Shown: positions 32,061 through 44,620 of the stretch, one piece after another
Position numbering within the stretch: position 1 is the first letter of the stretch
Layout of the letters: each line of letters starts with the position of its first letter
Origin: Muscardinus avellanarius
Taxonomy: Eukaryota > Chordata > Mammalia > Rodentia > Gliridae
Reading direction: 5' to 3'
Assembly (NCBI GenBank): GCA_963383645.1
Contig: OY726578.1
Location: 19,256,092 to 19,320,091, forward strand
DNA length: 64,000 nt
Translations under genes and position numbers: made by a program
Notes under the pieces: generated by a model
Database searches by the model: none
Told to the model about the DNA's origin: nothing
What the model saw: the letters and a program-made list of their open reading frames with translations, nothing else

Positions 32061-34348
32061 GGGAGCCGTTAAGTGAGTAAGTGCGTGCAGAAACGCTGGA
32101 CAAGACACGATTCACATCCCAGATGGCCTGGTACAAGGTTTCAGCACGGCACACAGTTTAAAACCTGGAAATTGTTTACGGACTTGATTTTGCAGTCAGT
32201 ATTTTGGGCCTGGGTTGACCACAGGTCGACTGGAACTGCAGAAAGCGAGACAATGGACGAGGAGAGCCCACGCGGGACGATCGCATTGAGACGTGGGCTC
32301 TAAGGTAGCGTGGCGGCCACTGGCGCGCTAACTCGCCTTCCCGTAGCAATTCTAGGGAGAGCCAAGGAATAAACCTAAAACAAAACTAGATATACATGCT
32401 TCCCTTTCATGGCTGAGCTGCTACTACAGACCTACGTATGGGATAAGATTTTCTGAAGACGAGCTGATGTGGGCGCTCGAAGCTTTTGCTAGCACTTAAC
32501 GTAAACACACTGTCCCATCTTTACTAGTGTCACTAGAGACCAGCCACAGAAATGAGGACTCAGAAGTTCAAGGGAAACACAGAACACAAGAAATAAAGGC
32601 GTGTCGCAGGAAGGGCACCGTGCGTGCTTACGAGAGCAGCCGTTATAAACGCGCCCATCTTAGTCACGAGCACACGATCCTTGGCACAGCCACGGAGGGT
32701 CTTCCTTCCCCCCTCATCTGTTCACTTGACCTGAGGGCGCCTACCAAGGTGATCTGTGTTGTCCTCCAGGCTTCCTGACAACCCGAATAATCACGAATCT
32801 GTAACAGGATAAACTCTGGAACCTCTCCTCTGCCACTCTTTAACCTTATGAGAAGTGAACTGTAAGAAAAACTAGCAGAGAAATCAAAAACTTTATTAAT
32901 TATGAATGGCAAGGAGAGGAGAATTCAAAAGTCACTGTACTGCCCCATTTTAACCGAGCATCCCCTCCAGCGCCAAGACTTATCGCTAATTGATAATATG
33001 TGAGAAGATTCTATGCAAGTGAAAACAGAAAATGCAATTACATTTTATTGCAAGAAATTTGGAAAACGTATTTTTAACAAAGTTAGCTATTCAAAAGTGT
33101 TACCTTAGGCTGTCTCTTAATAGCTCCTTCTCACAAGTGTGAAATTTAATGAAGGCAACAGCATTTACAGGCAAGACCAAAATGGCATCTTAATTACCAG
33201 CCGCATCTTCTTAGGCAACGAGAGATTAAATGGAAAGAGAAATTAGTTTTACAAATGGCATCATACATCTTTATGTTACCCCCCTCCATCAAGTCACAGA
33301 TGGCTATGGATCTTGAACTTCTAATATCATAGGCAATTTTCTCTTCCTTGGGCACACCCAAATCCATCACAACTCTAAATTATGTATTATTTGGAATCAT
33401 CTACAGGGGCTAAAGCTGTTTGTCATAATGAGCTAACATTTACTGACCACATGAAATAGGCTTTCCCCTTAGTGAGCTGCACATGGATATGAGGCGTGAG
33501 ATCTGCTTAACCCACTGGGGTTCAGAGGAACGAGGGCTGCCTCGCCCTCACCTAACTCATGGGGGCTCTTGCCCAGTCACTACTGCCAAATGGAACAGAC
33601 GAGCCGGGACGGTGCCTGGTGTAAACGCTGCCGTCATGTCAGGAAACTCCTGTCGTAAGCAGGGCCGGGGGCTCCTGTGGGACGCGCCCACAGCAGAGTG
33701 TCTGCACAACCGTGCACGCTCAACAGCCCCGAGGCCTTCCTGCCCGTCCTGACCAAGGAGTTCCTACAGTTAAACCACCCACAGGTAGCAGCGATCAACG
33801 CTGGACACGATGGGGCCTCCCTGCCTGACTAGAGCCACGGAGCCAGCAAATGCAGGAAGTCTGCGGGCTTGGGGTCTGAGTGCTGGTATGAGTTTTCCAT
33901 TTACTCTTTAGGCAGGACCCAGCCATACCATACACAGATGTGAAAACTCAGATTTAAAATGGCCACAGGTTTACTTTCTTGTCCCGGAGGACAGCGTACA
34001 GGGAAAACTCAGCAGCAGGTGAGAAGGAAAATACCATAAAGGTAAACGCCAGAGTGGAGCAGTCCCCAATTGTATTTTAAAATATTGCCCAAGTCTCTGG
34101 CTAACTTCTTAGGCACAGATGTGTAGGCAGACTGCAAGGAGTGCAGACCAGGGTCTAGAAGAGCTATACTGAAACTTCAGCTGCTGTTAGGTTGGAGGGG
34201 CAAGAAGTTCCAGTCCTGCCTCCCTAATGGCCTAATTTAAAAAAAGAAAAAAAAAAAATCAATACTCTTAGGAAGAACATAACAAATTCCAAAGTCTTCA
34301 CAATGCATCCTTTTTAATGTTTAGGATACAATCCAAAATCACACCACA
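32061..34348. other. Repeat-poor block, possible conserved non-coding sequence
   Basis: The longest stretch without SINEs in the intergenic part. 32940-33480 is AT-rich and clean of repeats; 33480-33760 has an 89-codon frame with no recognised family. Confidence 0.5.
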
Positions 34349-34433
34349 TAGGGCTGGGAATGCCTTTCAGTGGAAGAGTGCTTGCCTAGCATGTAGGAGA
34401 CCTTGGCTGGGTTCCATCCTGAGTATCCCAGGG
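34349..34433 (+). mobile_element. ID-like SINE monomer
   Basis: Full-length tRNA-derived ID form (AGTGCTTGCCTAGCATGTAG) that keeps the middle segment absent from the dID half of the dimers. Confidence 0.8.
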
Positions 34434-34597
34434 GGAAAGTATACCATGTAAACAGAAAACACCCAAGAGACGTTCAGCCCGTGCTGACCAGAAAAGGACC
34501 CAGTATGTCAGAAATCGCACGCAAGAAACTTAACTGGTAATCATAGCTATAGAGACAAAAATTTTTTTGGTACAGAATAAAAAAATCTCAGCAAAGA

Positions 34598-34792
34598 GCC
34601 AGGCGTGGTGGCACACACTTGTGACCCCAGCTCAGAAGGCTGAGACAGGAGGATCACGGTTCGCAGACAGCCTCAGCTACTTAGTGAGGCCCTTTGCAAC
34701 TCAGTGAAATCTTGTTTCAAAATAAAGAATAAAAAACAGGGATGGGGGTGTAGCTTTGAGGTAGAATGTTCCTGGGTTTCATAAAAAAAAAA
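34598..34792 (+). mobile_element. B1-dID SINE
   Basis: Complete; 3' end slightly truncated before the A-tail. Confidence 0.88.
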
Positions 34793-34934
34793 ATCTCAGC
34801 AAAGAAACAAAAACTATATAAAAGGACTAAATGGACACTTTAGATTTGAAAAAGTATCTTATCATTGGCAGGATGGATGGAATATAGTTTGAAGATAAAA
34901 CAAGGAAGGACATGTGAAGATGAAGAAATCAATG

Positions 34935-35141
34935 GTAGTCGGGCATTGTGGTGCACGTTTGTCATCCCAGCGTTCGGGAGGCGGAGACAGGAGGATCGCG
35001 GTTCGCGGACAGCCTCAGCTACTTAGCGAGGTCTGTATGCAACTCAGTGAGACCCTGTTTCAAAAAATAAAAAGTCTAAAAAACAGGGATGGGGGTGTAG
35101 CTCTGAGGTAGAATGCCCCTGGGTTCCATCCCCAGTACCAA
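34935..35141 (+). mobile_element. B1-dID SINE
   Basis: Complete; tail became a GGAA repeat. Confidence 0.9.
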
Positions 35142-35185
35142 AGGAAGGAAGGAAGGAAGGAAGGAAGGAAGGAAGGAAGGAAGGA
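35142..35185. repeat. GGAA microsatellite
   Basis: Eleven GGAA units; such runs can act as ETS-family binding clusters. Confidence 0.92.
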
Positions 35186-35194
35186 TAGTCAGTC

Positions 35195-35369
35195 TTTGTG
35201 GGGGATACCGGGGATGGAAGCCGGGGGTTTGCCCCCATGCTACCTCCTCGGCCCTATTTTTTTTTAAACACTTTCCTGAAAAGTGATAGTGTGATGGCCT
35301 CAAACCTAGGATCCTCCTGTCTCAGATTCCAAGTACTTGGAGTATAGGAATATGCCACCACGCCCAGCC
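35195..35369 (-). mobile_element. SINE, diverged
   Basis: Antisense; start GGATACCGGGGATGGAAGCC. Confidence 0.78.
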
Positions 35370-35397
35370 TAATTAGCCAATCTTTAGAGAGAAACAG

Positions 35398-35600
35398 TTT
35401 TTTTTTTTTTTTTTTTTTTGGTGATACTAGGGGTGGAACCCAGAGGCTTTCTAACTCTGGGCTATACTCACAGACCTTTTTTATATTTTATTTGGAAACA
35501 GGGTCTCACTAAGTTGCTGAGAGCCTCACTAAGTAGCTGAGGCTGGCTTTGAACCTGTGCGATCCTCCTGTCTCAGCCTCCCAAGCACTGGAATTACAAG
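35398..35600 (-). mobile_element. B1-dID SINE
   Basis: Antisense with 20-nt poly-T; the B1 5' end is cut. Confidence 0.88.
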
Positions 35601-35632
35601 CAGAAACAGTATTTTAAAAATGGAGTCCTAAA

Positions 35633-35814
35633 CTGGGCGTGGTGGCACACGCTTGTAATCCCCTCACTTGGGAGGCAGAGATAGGAGGATCGCGCTGGTT
35701 CTAAGCTAGGCTGGCTTAAGAGACCTTGTTTCCAAAATAAAAAGTATAAAAAATAGGTCTGGGAGTGTAGCCCAGAGGTAGAAGGGCTTCCAGAAAAAAA
35801 AAAAAAAAAAAAAG
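35633..35814 (+). mobile_element. B1-dID SINE (subtype II)
   Basis: Lacks the last bases before its poly-A. Confidence 0.88.
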
Positions 35815-36224
35815 GAGTCCCAGAAAGAGGAAAGAAATTTCACTTGAAAAAATATTTGGAGGAAAGACTAACAGCCAAAGAGTGATTCCGAATGCTGGAA
35901 GCAACCACGTGAGGAGCTCAGCGAACCCCAAGAGAGACAAGTACAAAATATAACCACAAAACCATGCCTAGTCACACGCGCCACCAAGATGACAGAGACC
36001 AAAATAAGACACAATCCTGAAAGGCGCTGGGGAGGCCACACAGTCACACGGTACACCGACAGGAAGAGGGAAGGGTTCAGTCTTTGTGATTCTCATCAAA
36101 AGGCAAAGCCACCATGGATAGGCAGCTAACGTTCTAACAGAATAATAACTTTTTAAAAAGCCAGAGTTCTATATCCAGTAAAAATAGCCCCCACTAAGGT
36201 GAAATGAAGACTTTGTGTGAGTGT
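35815..36224 (+). mobile_element. L1/HAL1-like fragment
   Basis: CCAGAGTTCTATATCCAGTA and the following text resemble L1/HAL1-type sequence in sense orientation. Family call is weak. Confidence 0.4.
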
Positions 36225-36472
36225 GTGCAGACCTGGGGAGGAAGCCAGGGGCATTCTACCTCTGAGATATATCCCCAGCCCCATTTCATTCTTCTCTTTT
36301 CCCTCTCCTCTCCTCTCCTCTCCTCGCCTCTTCTCCTCCCTCCCTCCCTCCCTCCCTCTCTCTCTTTTTATTTTGAAATAGGGTCTAAGTTGCTGAGGCT
36401 GGTTGAGAACCTGTGATTCTGTCTCAGCCTCCCAAGTACTAGGATTATAAGCATGAGCCACCATGCCAGCTT
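36225..36472 (-). mobile_element. SINE with expanded polypyrimidine tract
   Basis: Antisense dimer whose central A-rich joint has expanded into TCTCC/CCCT repeats (36292-36366). Confidence 0.82.
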
Positions 36473-36475
36473 GAA

Positions 36476-36684
36476 GACATTTTTGAATAAAATAAAACCA
36501 AGCTAATTCATTGTCAACAGACCCACATTATGAAAACACTGACAGAAGATCTTTAGGAAGAAGGCAAAAGACACCGAATGGTGACAGTGGTTTTCATAAA
36601 GAAGCGAAGAGGACAATAAATGGAAACATGAAGCAAATATAAAAACAGTATTTCCCATTAATTTCATAAAATTCATGACTAGAG
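36476..36684 (+). mobile_element. L1/HAL1-like fragment, continued
   Basis: AACAGACCCACATTATGAAA and GAAGATCTTTAGGAAGAAGG continue the preceding element across an antisense SINE. Confidence 0.4.
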
Positions 36685-36880
36685 CCGCGTGTGGTGGCGC
36701 ACGCTTGTAATCCCCGCGCTTGGGAGGATCGCACAGGTTCGAAGCCAGCCGTGCTGGCTTAGGAGACCCTGTTTCCAAATAAAAAAGTATAAAAAATAGG
36801 TCTGGGAGTGTAGCCCGGAGGTAGAAGGGCTTCCAGGAACCCTAGTACCACAAAAAATAATAAATAAATAAATAAATAAT
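36685..36880 (+). mobile_element. B1-dID SINE (subtype II)
   Basis: Has a small internal deletion after CGCGCTTGGGAGG; TAAA tail. Confidence 0.88.
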
Positions 36881-37222
36881 TCATGACTCTAAAAGCAAAA
36901 ATTATCTATCACATTATATAACGGAAGTTAACCACATTTCTAAACATATTATACAAATAAAATATTTCATATAGGGTAGGGGAATGGAATACATGGAACT
37001 ATATAGTTGTGAGCTTTCTGCATTTTATGTGCTATGGTACATAAATTTTAACTAAGTAGATAATGAATATGTTTATACATTTTAACTCCTATAGCAACCA
37101 TTATAAAAATGCAAAGAGGAAGAATTACAAAGCAGAAATAGAGGAACAAAAACAAAAGAGATAATGATAACAAAAGCAAACACAATAAAATAAGCCCATA
37201 ACAGCACAATCACTTCGGTTAC
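36881..37222. other. AT-rich, no gene seen
   Basis: Probably decayed L1-type sequence; nothing definite. Confidence 0.4.
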
Positions 37223-37370
37223 AGCTGGGCGCGGAGGCAGGACAGGAGGATCGCAGGCTTGAGGCCAGAGTGTTGTAACTTCACAAGCTCCTTTCAAAAT
37301 AAGTAGTGCTGTGGGTGTAGCTGAGCGGTAGAATGACCCGTTTTCACTCACCGGCACCATGCACTCCCAC
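37223..37370 (+). mobile_element. SINE with internal deletion
   Basis: Truncated in the B1 part; ID half GTGGGTGTAGCTGAGCGG. Confidence 0.75.
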
Positions 37371-37616
37371 AAATTTAAATGATTAGTGAGCTAAACATTC
37401 AAATAGCAGGTTGTCAGAATGGATTTGAAAACAAGACCTGGTTAAATGCTGTCTGGAAGACACAACCATAGGATGGAATGGAGGAAAAGACATGCCACTC
37501 AACAACAGCAAAGTATGAGTGAGACCAGAGAAGTGGATACATGATACAGTGAAAGGCAGACACTGAGACCAAAACACAACCAGAGACAAAGAGTAACATG
37601 AGAACAGAAATGAGCG
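37371..37616 (+). mobile_element. L1-like fragment
   Basis: CAAGACCTGGTTAAATGCTG followed by TCTGGAAGACACA is a decayed form of an L1 segment; low identity. Confidence 0.35.
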
Positions 37617-37822
37617 CCAGGCATGGTGGGCACGCTCGTAATCCCAGCACTCGGGAGGCGGAGACAGGAGGATCTGGTTCAAGGCCAGCCTCAGCTACTT
37701 AGGCCCTTGGCAACTCAGTGAGACCCAGTTTCAAAATAACGAATAAAAAATAGGGCAGAGGGTGCAGCTCGGTGGTTGAATGCCCCTGGGTTCCATCCCC
37801 AGACCCCCCCCCCAAAAAAAAA
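37617..37822 (+). mobile_element. B1-dID SINE
   Basis: Complete; C-run then A-run tail. Confidence 0.9.
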
Positions 37823-37858
37823 GAACAGGAATGAGGACAATATAGAAATCACAAATGT

Positions 37859-38060
37859 GGCTGGGCGTGGTGGTACATGCTTGTAATCCCCACACTTGGG
37901 AGGCGGAGACAGGAGGATCACACAGGTTCGAAGCCAGCCTCCCTGGCTTAAGAGACCCGGTTTCCAAATAGAAAAATATAAAACAGGTCTGGGAGTGTAG
38001 CCTGGAGGTAGAAGGGCTTCCAAGAACCCCAGTACCACCAAAAAAAGAAGAAGAAAAAAA
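37859..38060 (+). mobile_element. B1-dID SINE (subtype II)
   Basis: Complete, close to the subtype consensus. A likely target duplication AAATCACAAATGTG is seen at 37845-37858 and 38061-38074. Confidence 0.92.
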
Positions 38061-38880
38061 AATCACAAATGTGTATATACATAAAAACAAATGGGAAATG
38101 AAGAAAATACCATTTATGATAGCACCCCAAAACTTAAAACTTTAAACCTATACAATGTCAAGAGAACAACGCTGAGATACAAAGACCTAGGAAAATGGAG
38201 ATATACTATGTTAATGGATGTTAATGTTAATGGATTGGAGATTTCAATATTGTTAATAGGCCAATTCTTCCCCAATTAACAAATACATCCAATGCAATCC
38301 CACTCAAAAACCCACCCAGCAGGTTTGTTTCTGTAGAAACTGAAAAGCTCTTTCTAAAACCTATACCGAAACCGGGAGCTTGTAATTCCTGCGCTTGGTG
38401 AGTGAGCAGAGACAGGAGGATCGCGCAGGTTCAAAGCCAGCCTCCCTGGCTTGAAACCCTGTTTCCAAATAAAAAATATAAAAATAGTCTGGGAGTGTAG
38501 CCTGGAGGTAAAAGGGTTCCATCCCCAGTACCACAAAAAAAAAAAATTAATAATAAAAATAAATCTATATGGAAAGAGGTGGCAAAAATTACTTTGAAAA
38601 ATAACAAAGATAATGGACTGATTTCAAGCCTTACTATAAGCTTACAATAAGCAAAGCTGTATGTTACTGGTATAAGGATATAAAGACACAAAGATTAAAT
38701 GAAAACTGAATATGCATGTATAAAAAATTAACTTTAACCCTTAACTTACACCAGAAAAATTAACTTGAAAGGACTGAAGACCTAAATAAAACAAAGCCAC
38801 AAAGCTACTAGTAGAAACAAAAAGGAAAAATCTTTGTAACTCTAAGGTAGAAAAAGATTGCTTAGAACACCAAAAGTATG
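38061..38880 (+). mobile_element. Decayed L1 ORF2 fragment with a SINE inside
   Basis: ATGGATTGGAGATTTCAATA, CATCCAATGCAATCCCACT, then after the SINE at 38370-38545 AATCTATATGGAAAGAGG and ACTGAAGACCTAAATAAAAC: consecutive parts of the L1 ORF2 C-terminal half. Frameshifted and non-functional. Confidence 0.65.
38370..38545 (+). mobile_element. B1-dID SINE (subtype II), 5' truncated
   Basis: Begins within the B1 half; sits inside an L1 fossil. Confidence 0.85.
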
Positions 38881-39348
<468 letters not shown>

Positions 39349-39413
39349 TTTGTGGTACTGGGGCTGGAATCCAGGGGCATTGTATCTCCGAGCTACACCC
39401 CCAGCCCTACTAT
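39349..39413 (-). mobile_element. SINE fragment (ID half)
   Basis: Antisense ID half only. Confidence 0.75.
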
Positions 39414-39439
39414 TTAGTCTCTTTCTTTCTTATTTATTT

Positions 39440-39857
<418 letters not shown>

Positions 39858-39987
39858 TGATCAGGACTACAAAACAGAGATAAGCTTGACAGAACATTCA
39901 GAAATGAACCCAAGCATGCCGTGTGATGCTACCTCAAAGTCAGAACAACCTGCATTATAGATGGAATGAACTGTAAAAAACTGATAA

Positions 39988-40100
39988 AGCCGGAGGTGCA
40001 CACTTGTGATCCCAGCATTCAGGAGGCTGAGAGCGGAGGATTGTGGTTCATGGACAGCCTCCGCAACTTAGTGAGACCTTGTTTCAAAATAAAAAATAAA
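39988..40100 (+). mobile_element. SINE, B1-like half
   Basis: Left half only, then another SINE inserted in its joint. Confidence 0.8.
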
Positions 40101-40296
40101 CCGGGCATGGTGGCGCACGCTTGTAATCCCTGCGCTTGGGAGGCTGAGACAGGAGGGTCGCACAGGTTCGAAGCCAGCCTCAGCTACTTAGTGAGGCTCT
40201 CAGCAACTTAGTGAGACCCTGTTTCCAAATAAAATATAAAATAGGTCTGGAAGTATAGCCCAGAGGTAGAAAAGCTTCTGGGTTCCACCCCTAGTA

Positions 40297-40338
<42 letters not shown>

Positions 40339-40395
40339 GAAAAAAAAAAAGAATAAAAAATAGGGCAGGTGGTATAGGGTTCCATTCCCAGAAAT
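40101..40395 (+). mobile_element. B1-dID SINE with CA tail, plus displaced ID half
   Basis: Subtype II-like dimer with CA run (40300-40336); the ID half at 40350-40392 is probably that of the interrupted copy at 39988. Confidence 0.85.
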
Positions 40396-40542
40396 GCAAA
40401 ACAAAACAAAAAACAAGAAAACAAACCTGATAAAATGGAACTCATCAAAATTAAAAGCTTTTGTTAAGAAATATCACTAAATAAATTTTCATTAAGTAGA
40501 TTAGGCAAGTATCAAACAACTCACATTCAGAATATATTAAAA

Positions 40543-40623
40543 GGCCGGCTTCGAACCTGCACGATCCTCCTGTCTCCACCTTCCCAAGCGCGGGGATGAC
40601 AAGGTACGCCACCACGCCCGGCT
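40543..40623 (-). mobile_element. SINE fragment
   Basis: Antisense B1 5' part only. Confidence 0.8.
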
Positions 40624-40754
40624 AAAAGTTTAAAACTCTGAGATTAAAAAAAAAAAGCAGTAACCAAACACCTTTGTGACTCTGGAGTATACAAACATTT
40701 CTTAGGTGGTATACAGAAAACATGAACCATAGTACGAAAAAACTGAATAATGTG

Positions 40755-40960
40755 ACAGGCGTGGTGGCGCACGCTTGTCATCCCAGCACTTTGGAGGCTG
40801 AGACTGGAGGATCACAGTTCGCGGCCAGCCTCACCTACTTAGGCCCTTTGCAACTCAGTGAGACCCTGTTTCAAAATAAAGAATAGAAAATAGGGCCGGG
40901 GTGTAACTCAGAGAGGTAGAAGGTCCCTGGGTTCCGTCCCCGGTACTGGGGGAAAAAAAG
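40755..40960 (+). mobile_element. B1-dID SINE
   Basis: Complete. Confidence 0.9.
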
Positions 40961-41528
40961 AATTTCCAACTTGTGCTTCTAAATATACCATTAAAAAGAT
41001 GCAAAGACAAACTGCCGATGAGTATAAAGAGTAAATATTCAAAACATCCACATGTGAGAAAGGACTTATTCCCCAAATATCTTACACTCTTCCAACCCAT
41101 TAGCAAAAACAAACCTAAGAACAGTCAAAAGAATCAAGATGCCTGACCACAGAGGTACACATATTTAATAAGCACATAAACGCTCATCAGCATTAGTCTC
41201 TGGGCAAATAGAAGGTCAATCAAGGTCAATCGCAATGGCTGCCACACATTTCCTCTAGAACGGCCAAAAATCTGCCAACGTCAGCATTAAAAACTAACAA
41301 ATCTCTTAAATCGGGAAGAAGACACCCTTCGTCGTGGTCCAGGGTGACCACATTCTAATACGTGGCTGGTGGAAATGGAAGTTAGTGTGGTCATCTTGCT
41401 AATCTACCTGGCAATTTCTCCTACACTTAGACAAACCCTTCTGTTATAATGCAAGGGAAGTTATCAATAATGAATATAAGCTGGAAAGAACTAAATGTCC
41501 CTCAGTAAGTAGATAAATTCTGGTATAT

Positions 41529-41740
41529 GAAGCCGGGCGCGGGGGCGCACGCTTGTCATCCCGGCATTCGGGAGGCGGAGAGCGGAGGATCGGTTCACAG
41601 ACAGCCTCAGCTACTTAGCGAAGCCCTTCACAATTCAGTGAGACCCTGTTTCAAAATAAAGCATAAAAAATAGGGCAGGGGATGTAGTTCGGAGGTCGAA
41701 TGCCCCTGGGTTCCACCCCCAGACTTGCAAAAAAAAAAAT
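41529..41740 (+). mobile_element. B1-dID SINE
   Basis: Complete, flanked by ATTCTGGTATAT duplications (41517-41528 and 41743-41754). Confidence 0.92.
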
Positions 41741-41990
41741 ATTCTGGTATATCTCCACAAAGAAATACAACGGAGCAAAGAAAAAGGATTACACAAACTA
41801 CAGAGTTCCAAACACATTGTGCTAAAGGAAGACAGACACAAAAAAGTATATAGTGTATGTTTCAATAACGTGAAAGTCTTATAAATATACATTGGACAAA
41901 ATCCTTCAAACCATGATTAACAGTCAGAGAGCCGATTAACATCTTCTGCACAGCAGAGGACAAAAATAAGATTTCTCCCTAAATAGGAAC
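41741..41990 (+). mobile_element. L1 3' region, end
   Basis: Resumes at ATTCTGGTATATCTCCAC after a SINE whose target duplication is ATTCTGGTATAT (also at 41517-41528). Contains AAATACAACGGAGCAAAG, a decayed L1 3'UTR pattern. Confidence 0.55.
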
Positions 41991-42165
41991 AATGACAGGA
42001 CCTAGTTCAGAAGACGCTGTGATGGGTGAGTGGACTGTGATTCGTTCATATGAAATGCTCAGGACTTGCCCGGCATTAATAGACACTCAAAGCGCATTAG
42101 CAGGGCCAAATTTTCTTATCTTCAAGATAAGTAACTCTGTACATCAAAGTTGATATATACAAGAA

Positions 42166-42375
42166 GGTCTCGGCTGAGGGTAACTTTGCCCTCAAGGGAC
42201 AATGGCAGTACCTGGAGACAGTCTGGCATCACAACTGAGGGGCAGTACTGGCATCCGATGGACAGAAGCCCGGGCACTGCTAGCCAGCCTACAAGGCACA
42301 AAACAGCCTCCACAGAAAAGAATGATCTGACCCCAAACGCCAACAGGACAGACGCCGAGAAGCCTGGCGATAAGC
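42166..42375 (+). mobile_element. MER-type hAT DNA transposon relic
   Basis: CTGGAGACAGTCTGGCATCA, GTACTGGCATCCGATGG, CCTACAAGGCACAAAACAG, ATGATCTGACCCCAAACG and GCCGAGAAGCCTGG, in the order found in non-autonomous Charlie-group hAT elements. Exact family name uncertain. Confidence 0.55.
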
Positions 42376-42600
42376 AAAATAATGAAATAATCCACAAACA
42401 TCGACACAGAATTCAAATCCAGTCTGTGTCTGTATGTGTGTATGCACACATGTATACCTCCTAGAAACCAAGAAGAAATTAACAAAACCAATGAGCGAGG
42501 ATGGAAAGAATGAGAACACGGCCAGTAAATGCTTGAAAAGATCCTCGTCCTGCACGGAAACGCAAACTGAATACACAGAAAGCACTTTAAAACCAAAGGA

Positions 42601-42822
42601 CGGGCGTGGTGTCGCGCGCTTGTAATCCCCGCGCTTGGGAGGCTGAGACAGGACGATCGCACAGGTTCGAAGCCAGCCTTAGCTACTTAGTAAGGCTCTC
42701 AGCAACTTAGTGAGACCCTGTTTCCAATATAAAATAGGTCTGGGAGTATAGCCTGGAGGTAGAACACCCCTGGGTTCCACCCCCAGTACCACCAAAATAA
42801 ATAAATAAATAAATAAATAATA
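42601..42822 (+). mobile_element. B1-dID SINE
   Basis: Complete, with TAAA-repeat tail. Confidence 0.9.
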
Positions 42823-43001
42823 AAACCAAACAAGTTGCTAAAAATAAAAACTCCGACAATACTAAATGTCAACAACAGAACAGTAATCTGTATTATGCAC
42901 TTCAGGGAAAGAGTAAATTATTACAGCCAATATGAATACAAACATGAATGCGTATGTCCATATACAGATTCTTCTTTATGTATTAGAATAATGAATAGTA
43001 A

Positions 43002-43216
43002 GCCGGGCATGGTGGGCACGCCTGTCATCCCAGCATTCAGGAGGCTGAGACCGGAGGATCGCAGTTCACGGACAGCCTCAGCTACTTAGTGAGGCCCTCT
43101 GCAACTCAGTGAGACCCTGTTTCAAAATAAAGAATAAAAAATAGGGCTGGGGGTGTAGCTCGGAGGTAGAGTGACCCTGGGTTCCACTCCCAGTCCCGCA
43201 AAAAAAAAAAAAAAAA
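43002..43216 (+). mobile_element. B1-dID SINE
   Basis: Complete; target duplication GAATAGTA/GAATAGTG on the two sides. Confidence 0.9.
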
Positions 43217-43252
43217 GTGAATAGTGATTAGAGATATGGTTACCTCTCCTGC

Positions 43253-43434
43253 TGGTGTGGTGACCACACACCTGTAACCCTCCCAGGACTTGGGAGGCTG
43301 AGTGGAGGACCGCAGGCTGAGGCCAGCCTCAGCAACTTAGCAAGAGCATCAGCAACACAGAGACCTATCTCAAAACAGAATATAAAAAGTATTGGGAATA
43401 TAGCTGAAAGGTTTAATTCCCGGTACTCTTCCCC
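43253..43434 (+). mobile_element. SINE, old copy
   Basis: Diverged dimer with part of the B1 half deleted. Confidence 0.75.
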
Positions 43435-43569
43435 AAAGATAATGGTTAGCCCTAAGGATTTCTATCTTAATTTAAATTACTGTTCCTGCTCTCTGGAAGC
43501 TCTTAAATGGTTCCTATTCATGGAACACCTATTACGCGCCAGGTAATGTGTAACACTGACGCTTTATTC

Positions 43570-43798
43570 CTTTATTTATTTATTTATTTATTTATGGTTG
43601 TACTGGGGGTGGAACCCAGGGGCTTTTCTACATCCGGGCTACACTCCCAGACCTATTTTATACTTTATTTGGAAACAGGGTCTCACTAAGTTGCTGAGAG
43701 CCTCACTAAGTAGCTGAGGCTGGCTTCGAACCTGCGCCATCCTCCTGTCTCAGCCTCCCAAGCGCGGGGATTACAAGCGTGCGCCACCACGCCCGGCT
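43570..43798 (-). mobile_element. B1-dID SINE with TTTA tail
   Basis: Complete antisense copy, near consensus. Confidence 0.92.
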
Positions 43799-43905
43799 AT
43801 TCCTATCTTTTATTCTGTAAAGTGCGTGTGTTGTAGACATTACTAAGCCTCCTTTTTATACACATAAATTGAATCTCTCAGAGAGTGCTATTTATTCAAG
43901 ATACA

Positions 43906-44113
43906 TTTTTTTTGGTGGTATTGGGGGTGGAACCCAGAGGCTTTCTACCTCTGGACTACACTCCCAGACCTATTTTATATTTTATTTGGAAACAGGGTCT
44001 CACTAAGTTGCTGAGAGCCTCACTAAGTAGCTGGGGCTGGCTTCGAACCTGTGCGATCCTCCTGTCTCAGCCTCCCAAGCGCGGGGATTACAAGCCTGCG
44101 CCACCACACCCGT
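43906..44113 (-). mobile_element. B1-dID SINE
   Basis: Complete antisense copy; flanks share ATTCAAGATAC. Confidence 0.92.
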
Positions 44114-44232
44114 TATTCAAGATACTTATGCACCTTGAAGCGCAAGGGTCAGTTTCCAGGCCCAGGTCTTTCTACTTCAAAGTCCAACCCCGTCTCTCCC
44201 ACAGTGACACAGTACTATGTCCTATGCCCTAG

Positions 44233-44620
44233 CCAGGCAGCGTGGCGCAGGCCAGTACTTGGGAGGCTGAGACAGGAAGATCATGGGTTCAAGGTTAGCC
44301 TCAGCAACTTACTGAGATCCTACTTCTTTTGTGGTACTGGGGACTGAACTCAGGGGCATTCTACCTCTGAGCTACACCTCCAGCTCTATTTTATTTCTTA
44401 TTATGAAATACGGTCTGTTATGGAGGGCCTCATAAATTTCTGAGACTAGTTGCAAACCTGCAACCCTCCCGTCTCAGCCTCCCAAGTACTGGGATAACAA
44501 GTGTGCACCACCACGCTCATCTAGGAAACCCCGCTTCAAAATAAAACAGAGCTGGGGGGTACAGCTTGGAGGCTGAATGACCCTGGGTTCAGCCACCAGC
44601 ATCAAACAAACAAAAAAAAA
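44233..44620 (+). mobile_element. B1-dID SINE split by an antisense SINE
   Basis: Left part 44233-44327, right part 44523-44620; the gap is exactly one antisense SINE. Confidence 0.85.
44328..44522 (-). mobile_element. B1-dID SINE nested in another
   Basis: Complete antisense copy inserted into the joint region of the copy above. Confidence 0.85.

Larger units (their letters stand above)
40396..41530 (+). mobile_element. Decayed L1 ORF2 end and 3' region
   Basis: CTCATCAAAATTAAAAGCTT, CTTTTGTTAAGAAATATCAC, later TGGCTGGTGGAAATGGAAG and CTGGAAAGAACTAAATGTCC. Holds an antisense SINE fragment (40543-40623) and a SINE (40755-40960). Confidence 0.6.

Noticed and set aside
34349..34433. tRNA gene
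   Set aside because: tRNA-like A and B boxes belong to an ID-type SINE; no cloverleaf expected to be functional.
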